From CAVSKL01 sp963728475 [NCBI: Candidatus Eiseniibacteriota bacterium] (GTDB lineage Bacteria > Eisenbacteria > RBG-16-71-46 > JABDJR01), in the NCBI GenBank assembly GCA_963728475.1, contig CAVSKL010000001.1:868001-932000 (forward strand): a stretch of 64,000 nucleotides of DNA. Direction: 5' to 3'. Numbering within the stretch: the stretch's first letter is position 1; each line of letters opens with the position of its first letter. Below are positions 17,059-26,465 of the stretch, in pieces. A program made the translations under genes and the position numbers. Under the pieces are notes generated by a model, which made no database searches, was not told the origin of the DNA, and saw only the letters and a list, made by a program, of their open reading frames with translations.

Positions 17059-18084
17059 TCATTGCACGGGCTGCGTCGGGGCCTCGGGGGCGCCGCTCGC
17101 ACCCGGCATGTACACGGTGACCGGCTCCGACACCGTCACGTGCCCGCCGGTGGTGATGTCGTCGGCCGCCGCCACGCCGTCGTAGGTCGGGCCGATGGTG
17201 TAGGGGTAGGCGGAGACTCCGTCCGCCTCCACCGTCACGTAGTACGCGTAGGTTCCCTGCGGATATTCCGGGGTCGCCGCGAACCGGCCGTTGTGCGCGT
17301 CCAGGTCTCCCAACCCGTCCACGTGCTCGTAGTCCTCCACGAAGTAGCCCAGCGGATAGGTGGACGAGACCGGCGGTCCGTACTGGGCCGGGGAGAGCGC
17401 GGCGCCGCCGGCCAGCGTGGTGCGCCCGGTGATGTCGCGGAGCCGGTAGCCGGAGCGCATCCGCGCGATCGCGCCGGTGCCGTCCGCGTTCGCGTAGGCG
17501 TAGGGGCCGTAGATCGGATACCCGTCGAAGGCGAACCCGAGGATCGGAGAGTGGACGGTGGAGTCCGCGTCGTAGAGGCAGCGCAGGTTCTGGTGGTGGT
17601 GGTACGCGCCCCCGGGCGCGGGATGGCCCAGGCACGCGTCGAAGTCGCCCGTCTCTACCGTCACCGCGTTCGAGTGCCACACGCCCCGGTCGTTGTAGGT
17701 GCGGGCGTCCTTGGCGTTGAACACCGCCACCCCGTTCACCCACACCCCGACCGGGCCGAGCGGGGTCGCGGTCTTGGTCCCGTTCTCCACCGCCGGCGCC
17801 CGCGGGATCCGGAACACGAAGTGCTGGTCGGTGGGAACGTTGGGATCGTTCCCCCAAGGCCCGATCGCGTAGTCGGGGATGTCCGAGGAGCTGACGTAGA
17901 CGTTCTCGCTCGAGTAACGCACCTCCTGCACGTCGGCGGGAAGCCCTCCGTAGCCGGTGGCGCCGGTGGTGTTGAGCACCCACGACGCCAGCTCCGGGGG
18001 GTCCGCGCTCACCGGGGGCGAGGAGGCGCCGTTACAGGCGGCGAGGGCGAGAGCCAGGACCGGAACGAGGGCGAGTCTGCGCAT
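17059..18084 (-). CDS. YHYH-family lipoprotein
   Basis: 341 residues from ATG 18084, preceded by AAGGAG. Signal peptide with lipobox LAAC (Cys17). The core matches the YHYH protein family: a His-rich motif AYHHHQN, LGFAFDGYPIYGPY, RMRSGYRLRD, LGYFVEDYEHV and a late TYAYYVTVEADG segment. Biochemical function of the family is not settled; the clustered His suggests metal binding. It is convergent with the ECF sigma gene, 38 bp apart. Confidence 0.85.
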   Translation of the reverse strand: MRRLALVPVLALALAACNGASSPPVSADPPELASWVLNTTGATGYGGLPADVQEVRYSSENVYVSSSDIPDYAIGPWGNDPNVPTDQHFVFRIPRAPAVENGTKTATPLGPVGVWVNGVAVFNAKDARTYNDRGVWHSNAVTVETGDFDACLGHPAPGGAYHHHQNLRCLYDADSTVHSPILGFAFDGYPIYGPYAYANADGTGAIARMRSGYRLRDITGRTTLAGGAALSPAQYGPPVSSTYPLGYFVEDYEHVDGLGDLDAHNGRFAATPEYPQGTYAYYVTVEADGVSAYPYTIGPTYDGVAAADDITTGGHVTVSEPVTVYMPGASGAPEAPTQPVQ

Positions 18085-18487
18085 GGCCGTCTCCTTCTTC
18101 GTCGTGCGGGCCCCGGAACGCGGGGGCGGCCGCCGGGGCCCCCGGTCCGTCCCAAGGCAGGTCGAATCGGCTGGGTTCCACGTACCGGGGTTCCGTGTAC
18201 CGTGTACCGTCATGTGAAACAACAGGTTATCCTTACGGACGCGCCCCGCCGGGCCGATGGCCGCCGAGCCCGGCCCGGTTTCTAGGTTACATAACGTAAC
18301 CGGCGCCCTCCGCGCCCGGCCGGGGTCCGGCACCGCCCCCTTCGTCGAAAATTCCTCCGCAGGATTTCCGGTCCGGTCGCGTTTTGTCTCGTGACCGACA
18401 GCGAGGCGGCGCGGGCCGGCGGCGCGCTTCCGGGACAGCCCCGGTGCGACGCGAATCCGGTCCCCCGCGCAGACCTGGAAACGAGCG
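18085..18487. other. Intergenic region between the YHYH gene and the anti-sigma gene
   Basis: 403 bp between divergent genes, so it should hold both promoters. A short direct repeat (GTGTACCGTGTACCG) lies near 18198-18212. One inverted repeat (18285-18301) is annotated separately. I see no gene here. Confidence 0.6.
18285..18301. promoter_or_regulatory. Inverted repeat, possible operator
   Basis: GGTTAC-ATAAC-GTAACC, a perfect 6-5-6 palindrome in the divergent promoter region. Confidence 0.4.
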
Positions 18488-18988
18488 ATGAAGCACCTCC
18501 ATCCCCATATCCTGACGCAGCTCGCGCTCGGCGAGGCCCCGGCGGAAACGACCGCATCCGCCCGGGACCATCTCGAGGTCTGCTCCCGGTGCCGGCTCGC
18601 CCTCGAGCGGACCGAGCGCACCTGGAACCTGCTCGCGGCTGACCCCGCCGCCTCGCTCCCCGACTTGCCGGTCTGGCCGCGCGTGGCCGCGGCGCTCCAC
18701 GAAACCGGACGCCCGGCCCCCGCGCTCGTCCCCCGCTGGCGGGTGGCGCTGGCCGAAGCCCGCCGCCGTCCCCTGGCCTACGCCTTCGCCGCGCTCCTGA
18801 TCGCGGGGCTCGCCGGGGGGAACCTGGTCGGACGCACCCTCTTCGACGCGGCCGCCGCCTCCACCACCTCCACTCTCGTCCAGTACTCCGGAATCACCGG
18901 ATTGCCGGAGGGATCGCTCGCCGCCGGGTACCTGGGCTCCGACTTCCAGGTCGCCGTCGCGGGCGCGATCGGAGAGAGCGGCCGATGA
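18488..18988 (+). CDS. zf-HC2 anti-sigma-factor-like membrane protein
   Basis: 166 residues. The N-terminal half has the zinc-binding anti-sigma motif HLEVCSRC (HxxxCxxC, about residues 28-35) in a DUF/zf-HC2 context, then a Pro-rich linker, one membrane segment (LAYAFAALLIAGLAGG, about 98-115) and a short periplasmic tail. This is the layout of RsgI/RseA-like regulators that hold an ECF sigma factor at the membrane. The ECF gene at 16433 is the nearest candidate partner. Overlaps the next gene by ATGA. Confidence 0.8.
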   Translation: MKHLHPHILTQLALGEAPAETTASARDHLEVCSRCRLALERTERTWNLLAADPAASLPDLPVWPRVAAALHETGRPAPALVPRWRVALAEARRRPLAYAFAALLIAGLAGGNLVGRTLFDAAAASTTSTLVQYSGITGLPEGSLAAGYLGSDFQVAVAGAIGESGR

Positions 18989-19563
18989 AGCGGTGGGCCT
19001 GGATCGTCCTCGCGCTCTCGATCGCCCTCAACGTGGGGCTCCTCTCCGCCGGCGTCATGCACTGGCAGGACATGAAGCGCGCCGGGGCCTCGGCGGAAAC
19101 CGGCGCCGCCTTCACGAACGGCACGGACGCGCGAACCGGCCGGAATGGGTTCCGCGGCCGGTGGGGACCGGGCCGGGATCGGGCCGGCGACGGCAAGATG
19201 GCCGGCATGCTCCACGACTGGCCCGATCGCCGGATCGAGAGCCTGGGGCGCCGGCTGGACCTGAGTCCGGAGCAGCGGGCGCGGCTCCATGAGGAGCTTT
19301 CGCCCCTGGAGCCGAGGCTCCGCGAGAGCGCCGGAGAACTTTTGCGCGAGCGGATGAAGCTCCGCCACGCGTTCATGGCCGGACCGGTGGACACGCTCCT
19401 GGTGCGCGACGCCTCGAAGCGGGTGGCCATGCTGCAGGCGCGGCTGGACAGCCTGGTGGCCGAGGCGATGGTGCGCGAGACCTCGGTCCTGACCCCGGAG
19501 CAACGCGACCGGTATCAGAAGTTTCAATGGGGGCCGAATGGTGATGCGGGACCGGGGCGATGA
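18985..19563 (+). CDS. Periplasmic heavy-metal-sensor-like protein (Metal_resist/CnrX type)
   Basis: 192 residues with an N-terminal signal anchor (WAWIVLALSIALNVGLLSAGV), an Arg/Gly linker, then an all-helical domain with LDLSPEQRARLHEELSPLEPRLRE and a final TPEQRDRYQKFQ, the two LTxxQ-like signatures of the Metal_resist/Spy fold. Start overlaps the anti-sigma stop (ATGA), so the two are co-translated: a sensor and anti-sigma pair analogous to CnrX and CnrY. The ligand cannot be read from sequence. Confidence 0.8.
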   Translation: MKRWAWIVLALSIALNVGLLSAGVMHWQDMKRAGASAETGAAFTNGTDARTGRNGFRGRWGPGRDRAGDGKMAGMLHDWPDRRIESLGRRLDLSPEQRARLHEELSPLEPRLRESAGELLRERMKLRHAFMAGPVDTLLVRDASKRVAMLQARLDSLVAEAMVRETSVLTPEQRDRYQKFQWGPNGDAGPGR

Positions 19564-19640
19564 CCGCCCCGGGGCCGCCATTCAGGGTTCACGCGGATTT
19601 GGGCGGATGGCGCGGGGCCCGGCTACAAGGAGAGACGAAG

Positions 19641-20273
19641 ATGCAAACGAAGAGAAACCGTAAGTACTGGGTGGTCGGCGCGCTGGTGGCCGCGGTGGGG
19701 CTGTCGCTCGCGGTGGCGAGCCAGGCCCGCCCGCAGCGCGGCGGGGCCGCCGACGGGCCCCGGGCGCAGATGGGCGGGCAGGGGTTCGCGAAGGCGCTCG
19801 GCCTGTCCGATGCTCAGACCGCCCAGCTCAAGGAAATGCGTGAGAAGAGCCGCGATGCCGCGATCCTCCGCCGCGGCCAGATGCAGAACCTCGAGGCCCA
19901 GCTCCGGGTCCAGTGGTTGCAGAAGGACCTCGACAAGGGGAAGATCCGCTCCCTGGCCAAGCAGATCCAGGATCTCCGCGACCAGGGCGCGCAGGCCCGG
20001 GTCGAGAGCCGCCTGGCCACCCTGGACGTCCTGACCGCCGACCAGAGGGCCAAGCTGGGTGATCTCCGCGCCGCCGGCCGCCGGCACGCCGCCATGATGC
20101 GTCACGGCGGCGGGCGGGGGAACCGGATGGGCTGGGGACATCCCGGCATGGGCCGCGGCGGCCGGGGTGGCGCGCGCGGCATGCGCGGACCCGGGATGGG
20201 CATGGGCCGCGGCATGGGCGGGGGCATGATGAGCCCGGGGCAGAGCAATCCGGACTCGGGGTCGGGCAACTGA
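19641..20273 (+). CDS. Spy/CpxP-like periplasmic protein
   Basis: 210 residues. ATG 19641 is preceded by AAGGAGAG; the reading upstream of it is rejected. Signal peptide to about residue 32. The helical core has KALGLSDAQTAQLKEMREKSRD and LDVLTADQRAKLGDLR, the paired LTxxQ motifs of Spy/CpxP chaperones. A Gly/Met/Arg/His-rich tail (about 155-205) may bind metal. Third gene of the anti-sigma/sensor set, 77 nt after it. Confidence 0.82.
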   Translation: MQTKRNRKYWVVGALVAAVGLSLAVASQARPQRGGAADGPRAQMGGQGFAKALGLSDAQTAQLKEMREKSRDAAILRRGQMQNLEAQLRVQWLQKDLDKGKIRSLAKQIQDLRDQGAQARVESRLATLDVLTADQRAKLGDLRAAGRRHAAMMRHGGGRGNRMGWGHPGMGRGGRGGARGMRGPGMGMGRGMGGGMMSPGQSNPDSGSGN

Positions 20274-20510
20274 TTCCAGACCAGGCATGATCGAATTCGC
20301 GTCCGCCTTCACCGGCGGCGCGACGATGAGCGGCGGGACCGGGCGCGGTCTCGCCGTTCGTCGTTCGTCCGCGCCCGCACGGCTCCTCCCGCAGGCCCAA
20401 TTCACCGGTAATCCTGCCGAAACAAGCACCGTGTCCTTTCAGCAAGCATGCGTTAGGGGGAGCTGGTGTGAGGGGTAGCCTCTCTCGGGAAGCGAGAGAA
20501 GGCAGGAGTT
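20274..20510. other. Short intergenic stretch before the mobile-element remnant
   Basis: I see no gene. It precedes a patch of purine-rich DNA unlike its surroundings. Confidence 0.5.
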
Positions 20511-20898
20511 ATGGGAAGAGCCGGCTCGCGGGCAGGATTGGCGGAGGTGAGGGTTCGACTGGAGCGGTGGCGTCGGCGCCACGGAGGACCGGGGATGCGG
20601 ATTCCGGAGGAGCTGTGGAGGGAAGCAGCGCGGGTGGCGCGGGAGGAGGGGGTCGGGGCCACGGCGCGGGTGTTGCGGCTTCGAGCGAAGAGACTCGCGA
20701 GGTGGATGGAGGAAGTGGGGAGACGGCGAGACAGGTTGCTCACGGTCGGAGTTCGTGCAGCTCGAGGTGAGGGAGGTGGGTTCGCCCGGCCGGACGGTGG
20801 TGGAGCTGGAGGGAGAGGGGGAACGGGAACGGGTCGAGGCGACCGGATCGACGTCGGTGGACGTGGACCCAACTTCTCATTCTGGATCCACCGGGTGA
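20511..20898 (+). pseudogene. Remnant of a transposase-accessory-like HTH protein (IS66-neighbour type)
   Basis: The first 80 residues read a helix-turn-helix of the kind found in small accessory genes beside IS66-like elements (MRIPEELWREAARVAREEG then ATARVLRLRAKRLARWMEE). After about 20740 the family-like continuation (EFVQLEVREVGSPGRTVVELEG) is in another frame, ending at TGA 20896-20898. No homopolymer explains the shift. Base composition is purine-rich and unlike the neighbouring genes, which fits acquired DNA. No transposase gene or terminal repeats are seen next to it. Confidence 0.55.
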
Positions 20899-20899
20899 G

Positions 20900-22584
20900 G
20901 TGGAGACCTATACGGTCCTGACCGCAGGTTGCAGCAACTCTGAGTGCACCTGTACCACCATGCAGCTCGGCATCCGGCCCGCTTGGCGGAACGAGGACGG
21001 TTCGTTCGACCCCGGCGGCCCCACCCTCCAGGGATCGGTGTCGTGGGAGGGATCCGACCTGTCGCTCGAAGCGGACCGGACGGGAGGGTTCTCCGGAGAG
21101 GTGGTCGCGTGGCTGCGGGACCGGCTGGGCGAAGAGGAGCACCGGGGGTGGCTCCAGGAACGCTGGAGGCGATCCCGCGGCCAGACGGGCGACCCGGGCT
21201 ATCCCTCCGGGATCCCTCCGCGGGACGTGGATGGGTTGGACTTCTTCGATGAGGAGTTCCCCTACGACTTCGACCTGATGGTGTTCCACGAGGGCCGCGG
21301 ATACCTGGCGGCCGACCAGTACTGCCTGGCGCCGGGGTGTCCCTGCCACGAGGCGGTGGTGTGCTTTGTCGAGCTGGAGAATCGCGGCCGGTCGCTCGGC
21401 GCGGTGCGGGCTCCGGTCCGGCGCCTGCACCGAGCCCGGGTGATCGACGGACCGACCGTGATCCGGCGCCTCTGGAGCGCGCTGCCATGGCGGGGACTCG
21501 CTTCTCGTGCGGGTTTGCTACGCGGCCACGGGGGGCCGGAGGCGACCATTTTGGATGGAAGCCGGCGGGACAGCTCGGTGGTGGTCATGACCCACCACGA
21601 GACCCGGAAGGCGGTGCTCGAGGGGTTCACGGTCACGGGTGGGACCGGCTCCCGCTTCAAGACAGACCATCGCCAGTACGGAGGGGGGATCCACTGTTTA
21701 GGTGCGTCCCCGACGATCAGAGGTAACTGGATTGTCGACAATCAGGGCTTCGAGGCGGGTGGGATCGGGATCGGGCCGGACGTGGACATGGTCCCGCCGG
21801 CCCCGCTCGTGGAAGGGAATCTGATCGCGCGAAACTACGCTCCCTTGGATGGGGGGGGGATGGCGCTCGGTGACTGTAACGCTGAGATCAGGAGCAACGT
21901 CTTCGACTCCAATCAGGCCCATGCGGATGGTGCGGGGATCTGGTACTGGGCCACAAACGGAAATCCGGTCATAGAGGGCAACCAATTTGTGGAGAACGTA
22001 GCGGGAGATCACGGGGGTGGCATTTACCTGGGGGGCAACCACGCGTTAACGCAAGTCTCTGTGGAAGAAAACCTGTTCGTCCGCAACCGCACAATCGGGA
22101 CGGGCTTCTTCGGGGACACGGGTTCCGGCGCCGCCATCGCCGCCTTGCAGACTGATGGGGTGATCGCCCACAACACGATAGTGGACAACGATGGTCACCA
22201 CCTGACGCTTTATGGGGGTGGTGGCCTTCTTCTCTGGCAAACCCGGTTGGGCATGATCGTACAAGACAACATCATCGTAGACAACCAGCAATGTGGCATC
22301 GCGTGCTGGGATCGCGGCACCACGGCAACGATGCGGCGGAATCTGGTCTGGCACAACTCGGGGGGGACTTGGGATCCGGATATGGAACCTGCCCGAGAGC
22401 CTGGGCGGACTCGATGATCGTCGCGGATCCGCTCTTCTGCGATCCTGCGAGCGGTGATTACCATCTCGCGGCAGGTTCGCCGGCCATACAAGGAAAGGAG
22501 GTGATGGGGGCGTTCAGTGAAGTCGGCTGCGGCTTGAGTTCTCGAGCTGCAAGCGGTTTCTGGAGACAGCTTGGAGCGCGGTAA
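20900..22584 (+). pseudogene. Chimeric, frameshifted right-handed beta-helix gene (copy 1)
   Basis: The first 210 residues (GTG 20900 to about 21531) belong to an unrelated protein with Cys clusters (NSECTC, and DQYCLAPGCPCHE), probably zinc-binding. At 21532 the sequence switches abruptly to a beta-helix domain that is nearly identical to the copy on the minus strand at 38065-39124. Repeats such as NPVIEGNQFVENVAGDHGGGIYLG are typical parallel beta-helix coils. The reading frame is lost in a G7 tract (22360-22366); one extra G would continue to TGTCPRAWADSMIVADPLFCDP and a stop at 22584. No signal peptide remains, so secretion is unlikely. Confidence 0.8.
21532..22560 (+). repeat. Long inverted repeat, arm 1 (beta-helix gene body)
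   Basis: About 1 kb of high similarity to 38065-39124 on the opposite strand; similarity starts sharply at GGGGCCGGAGG and fades towards the gene end. The arms flank about 15.5 kb of other genes. Confidence 0.88.
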
Positions 22585-22695
22585 CGGAACTAGCCGGTCG
22601 GGCTCCGGCTGAGAGGAAGCAGACAACAAAATCGGGGGAGAGGGGCAGAGTAATCTTGGCAGACGCTTGCCCCTCCCCACCCGGGAGGACGAAAC

Positions 22696-25600
22696 ATGAG
22701 AGGCAAGATTGCCTTGCTCACCCCCGTCCTGCTGGCTCTCGCCAGCTGGACCAGTATAGCGCAGGCAGTGGACCGGCTGGTACCGGACGCATTCCTGCAG
22801 ATCCAGGCGGCCGTGGACTCGTCGACCAGCGGGTATGATCGCGTGGTCGTGACTGCCGTGTCCTACAGTCCCTCCGGCGTCTACAATCCGTTCGTCCTGG
22901 ACAAGGATGTCCCGATAGTCAACTCCAGTGGCGGTGAGATCGTGGTGGACGCCGCGGACACGGCGAGCTACGCGGCCCAGGTTCTGGACGCCAACGCTTA
23001 CATCGAGGGCCTCACCCTCCAGGGCGGCACGAGCGGCGTCCTGTACGTGAACGGGTGTTCGGCGACCAACTGCGTGGTCAAGGACCAAGGCGTCTCGTAC
23101 TTCGGTGGTGTCGTGCAACTCAGCGCGGGCGCGAGCTTTTCCGGGAGCACGGTGCAGGCCACGTCCGGCGAGGGGGAAGCGGTCCTCATCTTCAGCACCA
23201 GCGGGTCGGGGACCTCGGTCAGCAACAATGACATCGAAGTCTATCTGTCCAACCCGCAGCGCACAGCGGCGATCGACATGCTTCCAGCCCTGAACCAAGG
23301 CGACCGGGCCCGAGCGACCGGGAACCACATCGTCTTCACGGGCTCCAAGCAAGGGGTGGGGATCACGGTCGGGACCGGTGACCTCAACATCATCTCGGGG
23401 AACACCGTCGACGGCGCCGCCGTCGGGGTCGAGCTCAAGGGCGTCGTCGAACAGGCCTTCGTCGAGTACAACACCATCAGCGGAGCGAACGACGGGGTGC
23501 TGGTGGATCAGTACGCGACGGGAACGATCCGCTACAACACCGTCGCCCTGGCGAGCCCCGATGCATGCGGCGGGACCGTGACCCACGGGGTGCTTCTGGA
23601 CGCCGACTACATCGACGTCTACAACAACTTCCTCTACAACATGGAGGTCGGAGTCGGCTGCTCGGGGCGCACCGCCTACCTTTCCCACAACATCTACTGG
23701 TCGGACAACGTATGCGGTTCGCGGGCGGATTGCTCGGTGACGGATTCCGAGATATCGGTCATCGAGCCCATTCTCTGCGCCGACCGGGAGGGGACCGGCG
23801 CTTACACCCAGCGCATCGATTCGGACGCGGCGCCCGGGAACAACCCGTGGGGCGAGCTGGTGGGATCGGTGGGCTGCGGATGCGCCTGGGGAACCCTCAC
23901 CAGAAGCTCCACCGTGACCTACGGCGAACAACCCGTGGTGGTGGAGGATGTGACCGTACCAGAAGGTCGCACGCTCACTCTCGAGGGCGGCGCAACGCTC
24001 AAGTTCGATCCAGACGATGAGTCTGAAGGTGGAGAGAGCAGGACGCTCACCGAACTGCTGATCGACGGGACGCTTACGGCCGGCGCGGCGACCCTGACAT
24101 CGACGGCCGAATCGCCGACACCGCTTGACTGGTCGGGGGTGGTGGTTCGCGGGACCGGTTCGGCCTCGTTCGACGGCACGGCGATCAGCGGAGCCGGCAC
24201 CGCCGTGCTTTCCCGGAGCCACGGGACGGCGACCCTCGACGACGTTGCGGTCGATGAAGTTCTAACGGCCGTCCAGGCCTCGGACACCTCGGAAGTCGCG
24301 TTGAGCGGCGTCACCATCGGGCCCGGCGCCAGATGGGGGCTTCACGTCGTGGGCCGCGCGACGGCTTCGGTCTCGGGCAGCGACATCCAGACCGGGGGAA
24401 CCAGTGGCTGCGCCGGGATCAAGGTCGAGGACGCGGGCACTCTTTCCTCGGTGGAAAACACCAGCATCACCGCGGACGACATTGGGACGGGCGTCCTGAT
24501 CCTGGGCGGCCGCGGAACCCTCCGAAGCGGCACCGAGGTTTCGCACGCGGGCTGCGGCGCGTACGTGGAAGGAGGAGTCCTGAACGTCACCGAGGCGGAG
24601 TTCCACGACTTTCCGGACGGAACCGGCCTTTGGGCCTCTAACGGCACGATCAAGATGGCCAGGGGAAGCATCGCCTCGGCCGAATGGGGAGCGTGGGTGG
24701 AGGCGGGAGGACAGCTTACCCTGGGCCGAGCCGCCGCGCGAAGCACCGGCGACTCCACGCAAGTTCTGATCACCGACTGCGACGATGTCGGGGTCGGCAT
24801 TGACAGCGACGAGCCGGACAGCCTCATTCAGGTGAGGGTCGAGGGCGGCTCGAACGCCTACTGGACCGGGATCCAGGTGCTCCCCGATGCGACTTGCGAG
24901 ATCACCCGGTGTTCGGTCGCCGGCGGGACCGGCACCGGCGCCGTGGGCATCTTGATCGAGTCCGATGCGGATCTCCACGCGCCGAAGGTGGACGGATTCA
25001 CGCATTACGCGGGGGCGGGCATCCGTATCGATGCGGACGCCACGGTGGTGATGGATTCCGTATCCACGGCCGACGCGTTGTGGAGACGGCCGGACATACG
25101 CGGCTGCTACTACGGTCTCGACGTGACCAACGACGCCGGGCCGGTGGTCCGCGGAGCCGTGATCGACGACGACACGACCTGCGTGCATATCGGCCCCGTT
25201 GCCGTCCCGGACCTGGGCCACGACTACTCCGGGGAGCACGGGAACAACGTGATCACCGACGCAAGCCTCAAGCTCGCGGGCGGATCCACGCGAATCGGCG
25301 GGACGCCGGATGTCCCCGCCGAGCAGAACTGGTGGGGCAGCAACCCACCCGCTTCCTCAAAGATCGCGTCGTGGGTGGATTACTTCCCGTATCTCACGAC
25401 CGATCCGCTACCTCCGGCGGGCGTGGAAGCGGACTTCGTCGAGGCCCGCCCCCAGCCCTCGGTGATTCGGGCCGCCTTCCCCATGCCCTTCTCGGACCGA
25501 GTGCAGATCCAATTCGCGGTAGGGAGCGCCCAGGAACGTGCAGAGGCCGCGGTGTACGACGTGAGGGGCCGGCGCGTGCGAGCGCTCCTGCAAGGCAACC

Positions 25601-25734
25601 TGGGCTACGGGGAACACGTCCTCGCCTGGGACGGCCGGACGGACACCGGTGTCCGGGTCCCGGGAGGGGTCTATTTCGTGCGGGTGCGAGTGGGGAAGGT
25701 CGAGAACGTTCAGAAGCTCGTGCTGACGCACTGA
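22696..25734 (+). CDS. Secreted right-handed beta-helix protein with FlgD-like C-terminal sorting module
   Basis: 1012 residues with a signal peptide (about 1-24, cut after AQA). Most of the protein consists of parallel beta-helix repeats with many Thr/Ser/Asn turns (SGNTVDGAAVGVELKG, VEYNTISGANDGVLV). The C-terminal 95 residues form the FlgD-like immunoglobulin fold common to secreted proteins of the FCB group: PMPFSDRVQIQFAV, VYDVRGRRVRALLQG, HVLAWDGRTDTGVRVPGGVYFVRV. ATG follows GGGAGGACGAAAC. It does not share the duplicated block of copies 1 and 2. Probably a surface or extracellular adhesin or polysaccharide-acting protein; no catalytic motif is obvious. Confidence 0.88.
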   Translation: MRGKIALLTPVLLALASWTSIAQAVDRLVPDAFLQIQAAVDSSTSGYDRVVVTAVSYSPSGVYNPFVLDKDVPIVNSSGGEIVVDAADTASYAAQVLDANAYIEGLTLQGGTSGVLYVNGCSATNCVVKDQGVSYFGGVVQLSAGASFSGSTVQATSGEGEAVLIFSTSGSGTSVSNNDIEVYLSNPQRTAAIDMLPALNQGDRARATGNHIVFTGSKQGVGITVGTGDLNIISGNTVDGAAVGVELKGVVEQAFVEYNTISGANDGVLVDQYATGTIRYNTVALASPDACGGTVTHGVLLDADYIDVYNNFLYNMEVGVGCSGRTAYLSHNIYWSDNVCGSRADCSVTDSEISVIEPILCADREGTGAYTQRIDSDAAPGNNPWGELVGSVGCGCAWGTLTRSSTVTYGEQPVVVEDVTVPEGRTLTLEGGATLKFDPDDESEGGESRTLTELLIDGTLTAGAATLTSTAESPTPLDWSGVVVRGTGSASFDGTAISGAGTAVLSRSHGTATLDDVAVDEVLTAVQASDTSEVALSGVTIGPGARWGLHVVGRATASVSGSDIQTGGTSGCAGIKVEDAGTLSSVENTSITADDIGTGVLILGGRGTLRSGTEVSHAGCGAYVEGGVLNVTEAEFHDFPDGTGLWASNGTIKMARGSIASAEWGAWVEAGGQLTLGRAAARSTGDSTQVLITDCDDVGVGIDSDEPDSLIQVRVEGGSNAYWTGIQVLPDATCEITRCSVAGGTGTGAVGILIESDADLHAPKVDGFTHYAGAGIRIDADATVVMDSVSTADALWRRPDIRGCYYGLDVTNDAGPVVRGAVIDDDTTCVHIGPVAVPDLGHDYSGEHGNNVITDASLKLAGGSTRIGGTPDVPAEQNWWGSNPPASSKIASWVDYFPYLTTDPLPPAGVEADFVEARPQPSVIRAAFPMPFSDRVQIQFAVGSAQERAEAAVYDVRGRRVRALLQGNLGYGEHVLAWDGRTDTGVRVPGGVYFVRVRVGKVENVQKLVLTH

Positions 25735-25758
25735 AGCGGCAAGGGAAAGGAGAAGGCC

Positions 25759-26274
25759 ATGCGAAAGTACATGCTTGGAATCGCGGCGGTGGGGCTCTTG
25801 ATGTCCCCGGCGGCGGCCTTCGCGGCGTCGGCGGCGGTAACACCGGTTGCGGAATCGTCGATTGCGACGGAAGATGCCGGCCTGGTGACGGTGCTTCAGT
25901 TTGAGCTTCCGGCCGCGGCCCGACAGGGAAAGGTGCTTCGGGCCGTTCTTGAGCTCGCAGCGTCAAAGAGCGGGGCGGAGGCGGTGTGGGTGACTCCCGC
26001 CGTAACGGCCGTCGGCGCGGGCCCCGGGCTCACCTGGTGGGCGGCGGAGAAGTCCGCGGAGGAGGAGAGCGCGATATCCTCCTGTGACCTGGTGGCCGGG
26101 CGATCCGGCCCCGTGCTGGTCGACGTTACGAAGTGGGTGCGCGCCTGGGCCGGCGGCACCGCGGCCAACCAGGGGCTCGTGGTGCGGCAGGTCGGACCGG
26201 CCGGCGGGGTGAGCGCGGAGGAATCCGGCGAGGCCCCGGCGTCGGCGACCCTGCGGATCGTCTATCGTCCATAA
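25759..26274 (+). CDS. Secreted DNRLRE-domain-like protein
   Basis: 171 residues, signal peptide to about residue 23. The rest resembles one DNRLRE/CBM-like beta-sandwich: TVLQFELPAAARQGKVLRAVLELAA and later VDVTKWVRAWAGGTAANQGLVV, the 'DVTxxVxxW...NxGL' signature. GGAAAGGAG precedes ATG 25759. It starts 24 nt after the large beta-helix gene and is probably co-transcribed with it and ended by the hairpin at 26311. Confidence 0.75.
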   Translation: MRKYMLGIAAVGLLMSPAAAFAASAAVTPVAESSIATEDAGLVTVLQFELPAAARQGKVLRAVLELAASKSGAEAVWVTPAVTAVGAGPGLTWWAAEKSAEEESAISSCDLVAGRSGPVLVDVTKWVRAWAGGTAANQGLVVRQVGPAGGVSAEESGEAPASATLRIVYRP

Positions 26275-26310
26275 GAGGACGCGGAGATCCACGCGGTTCT
26301 CCCGGAGCGG

Positions 26311-26337
26311 GGGCCCCTTGCAGCCCAAGGGGCCCCT
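26311..26337 (+). terminator. Intrinsic terminator
   Basis: Perfect 11-bp stem GGGGCCCCTTG / CAAGGGGCCCC with a CAGCC loop, followed by TTCTCTC. Confidence 0.82.
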
Positions 26338-26465
26338 TCTCTCGCCCACCCTCCCCACATGGCGGCGTCGGCGTGATTCAATGCGTCGAGCGATCAGGGC
26401 AGCGTCGCCGTGATCGACGCACTTGATGAAGCGTGCTGCCCGACTGGACCTTATGCTGCTTACAA

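Noticed and set aside
22656-22672. Sigma-54-like word (TTGGCAGACGCTTGCC) before the 22696 gene
   Set aside because: GG to GC spacing is 9 bp rather than the required 10.
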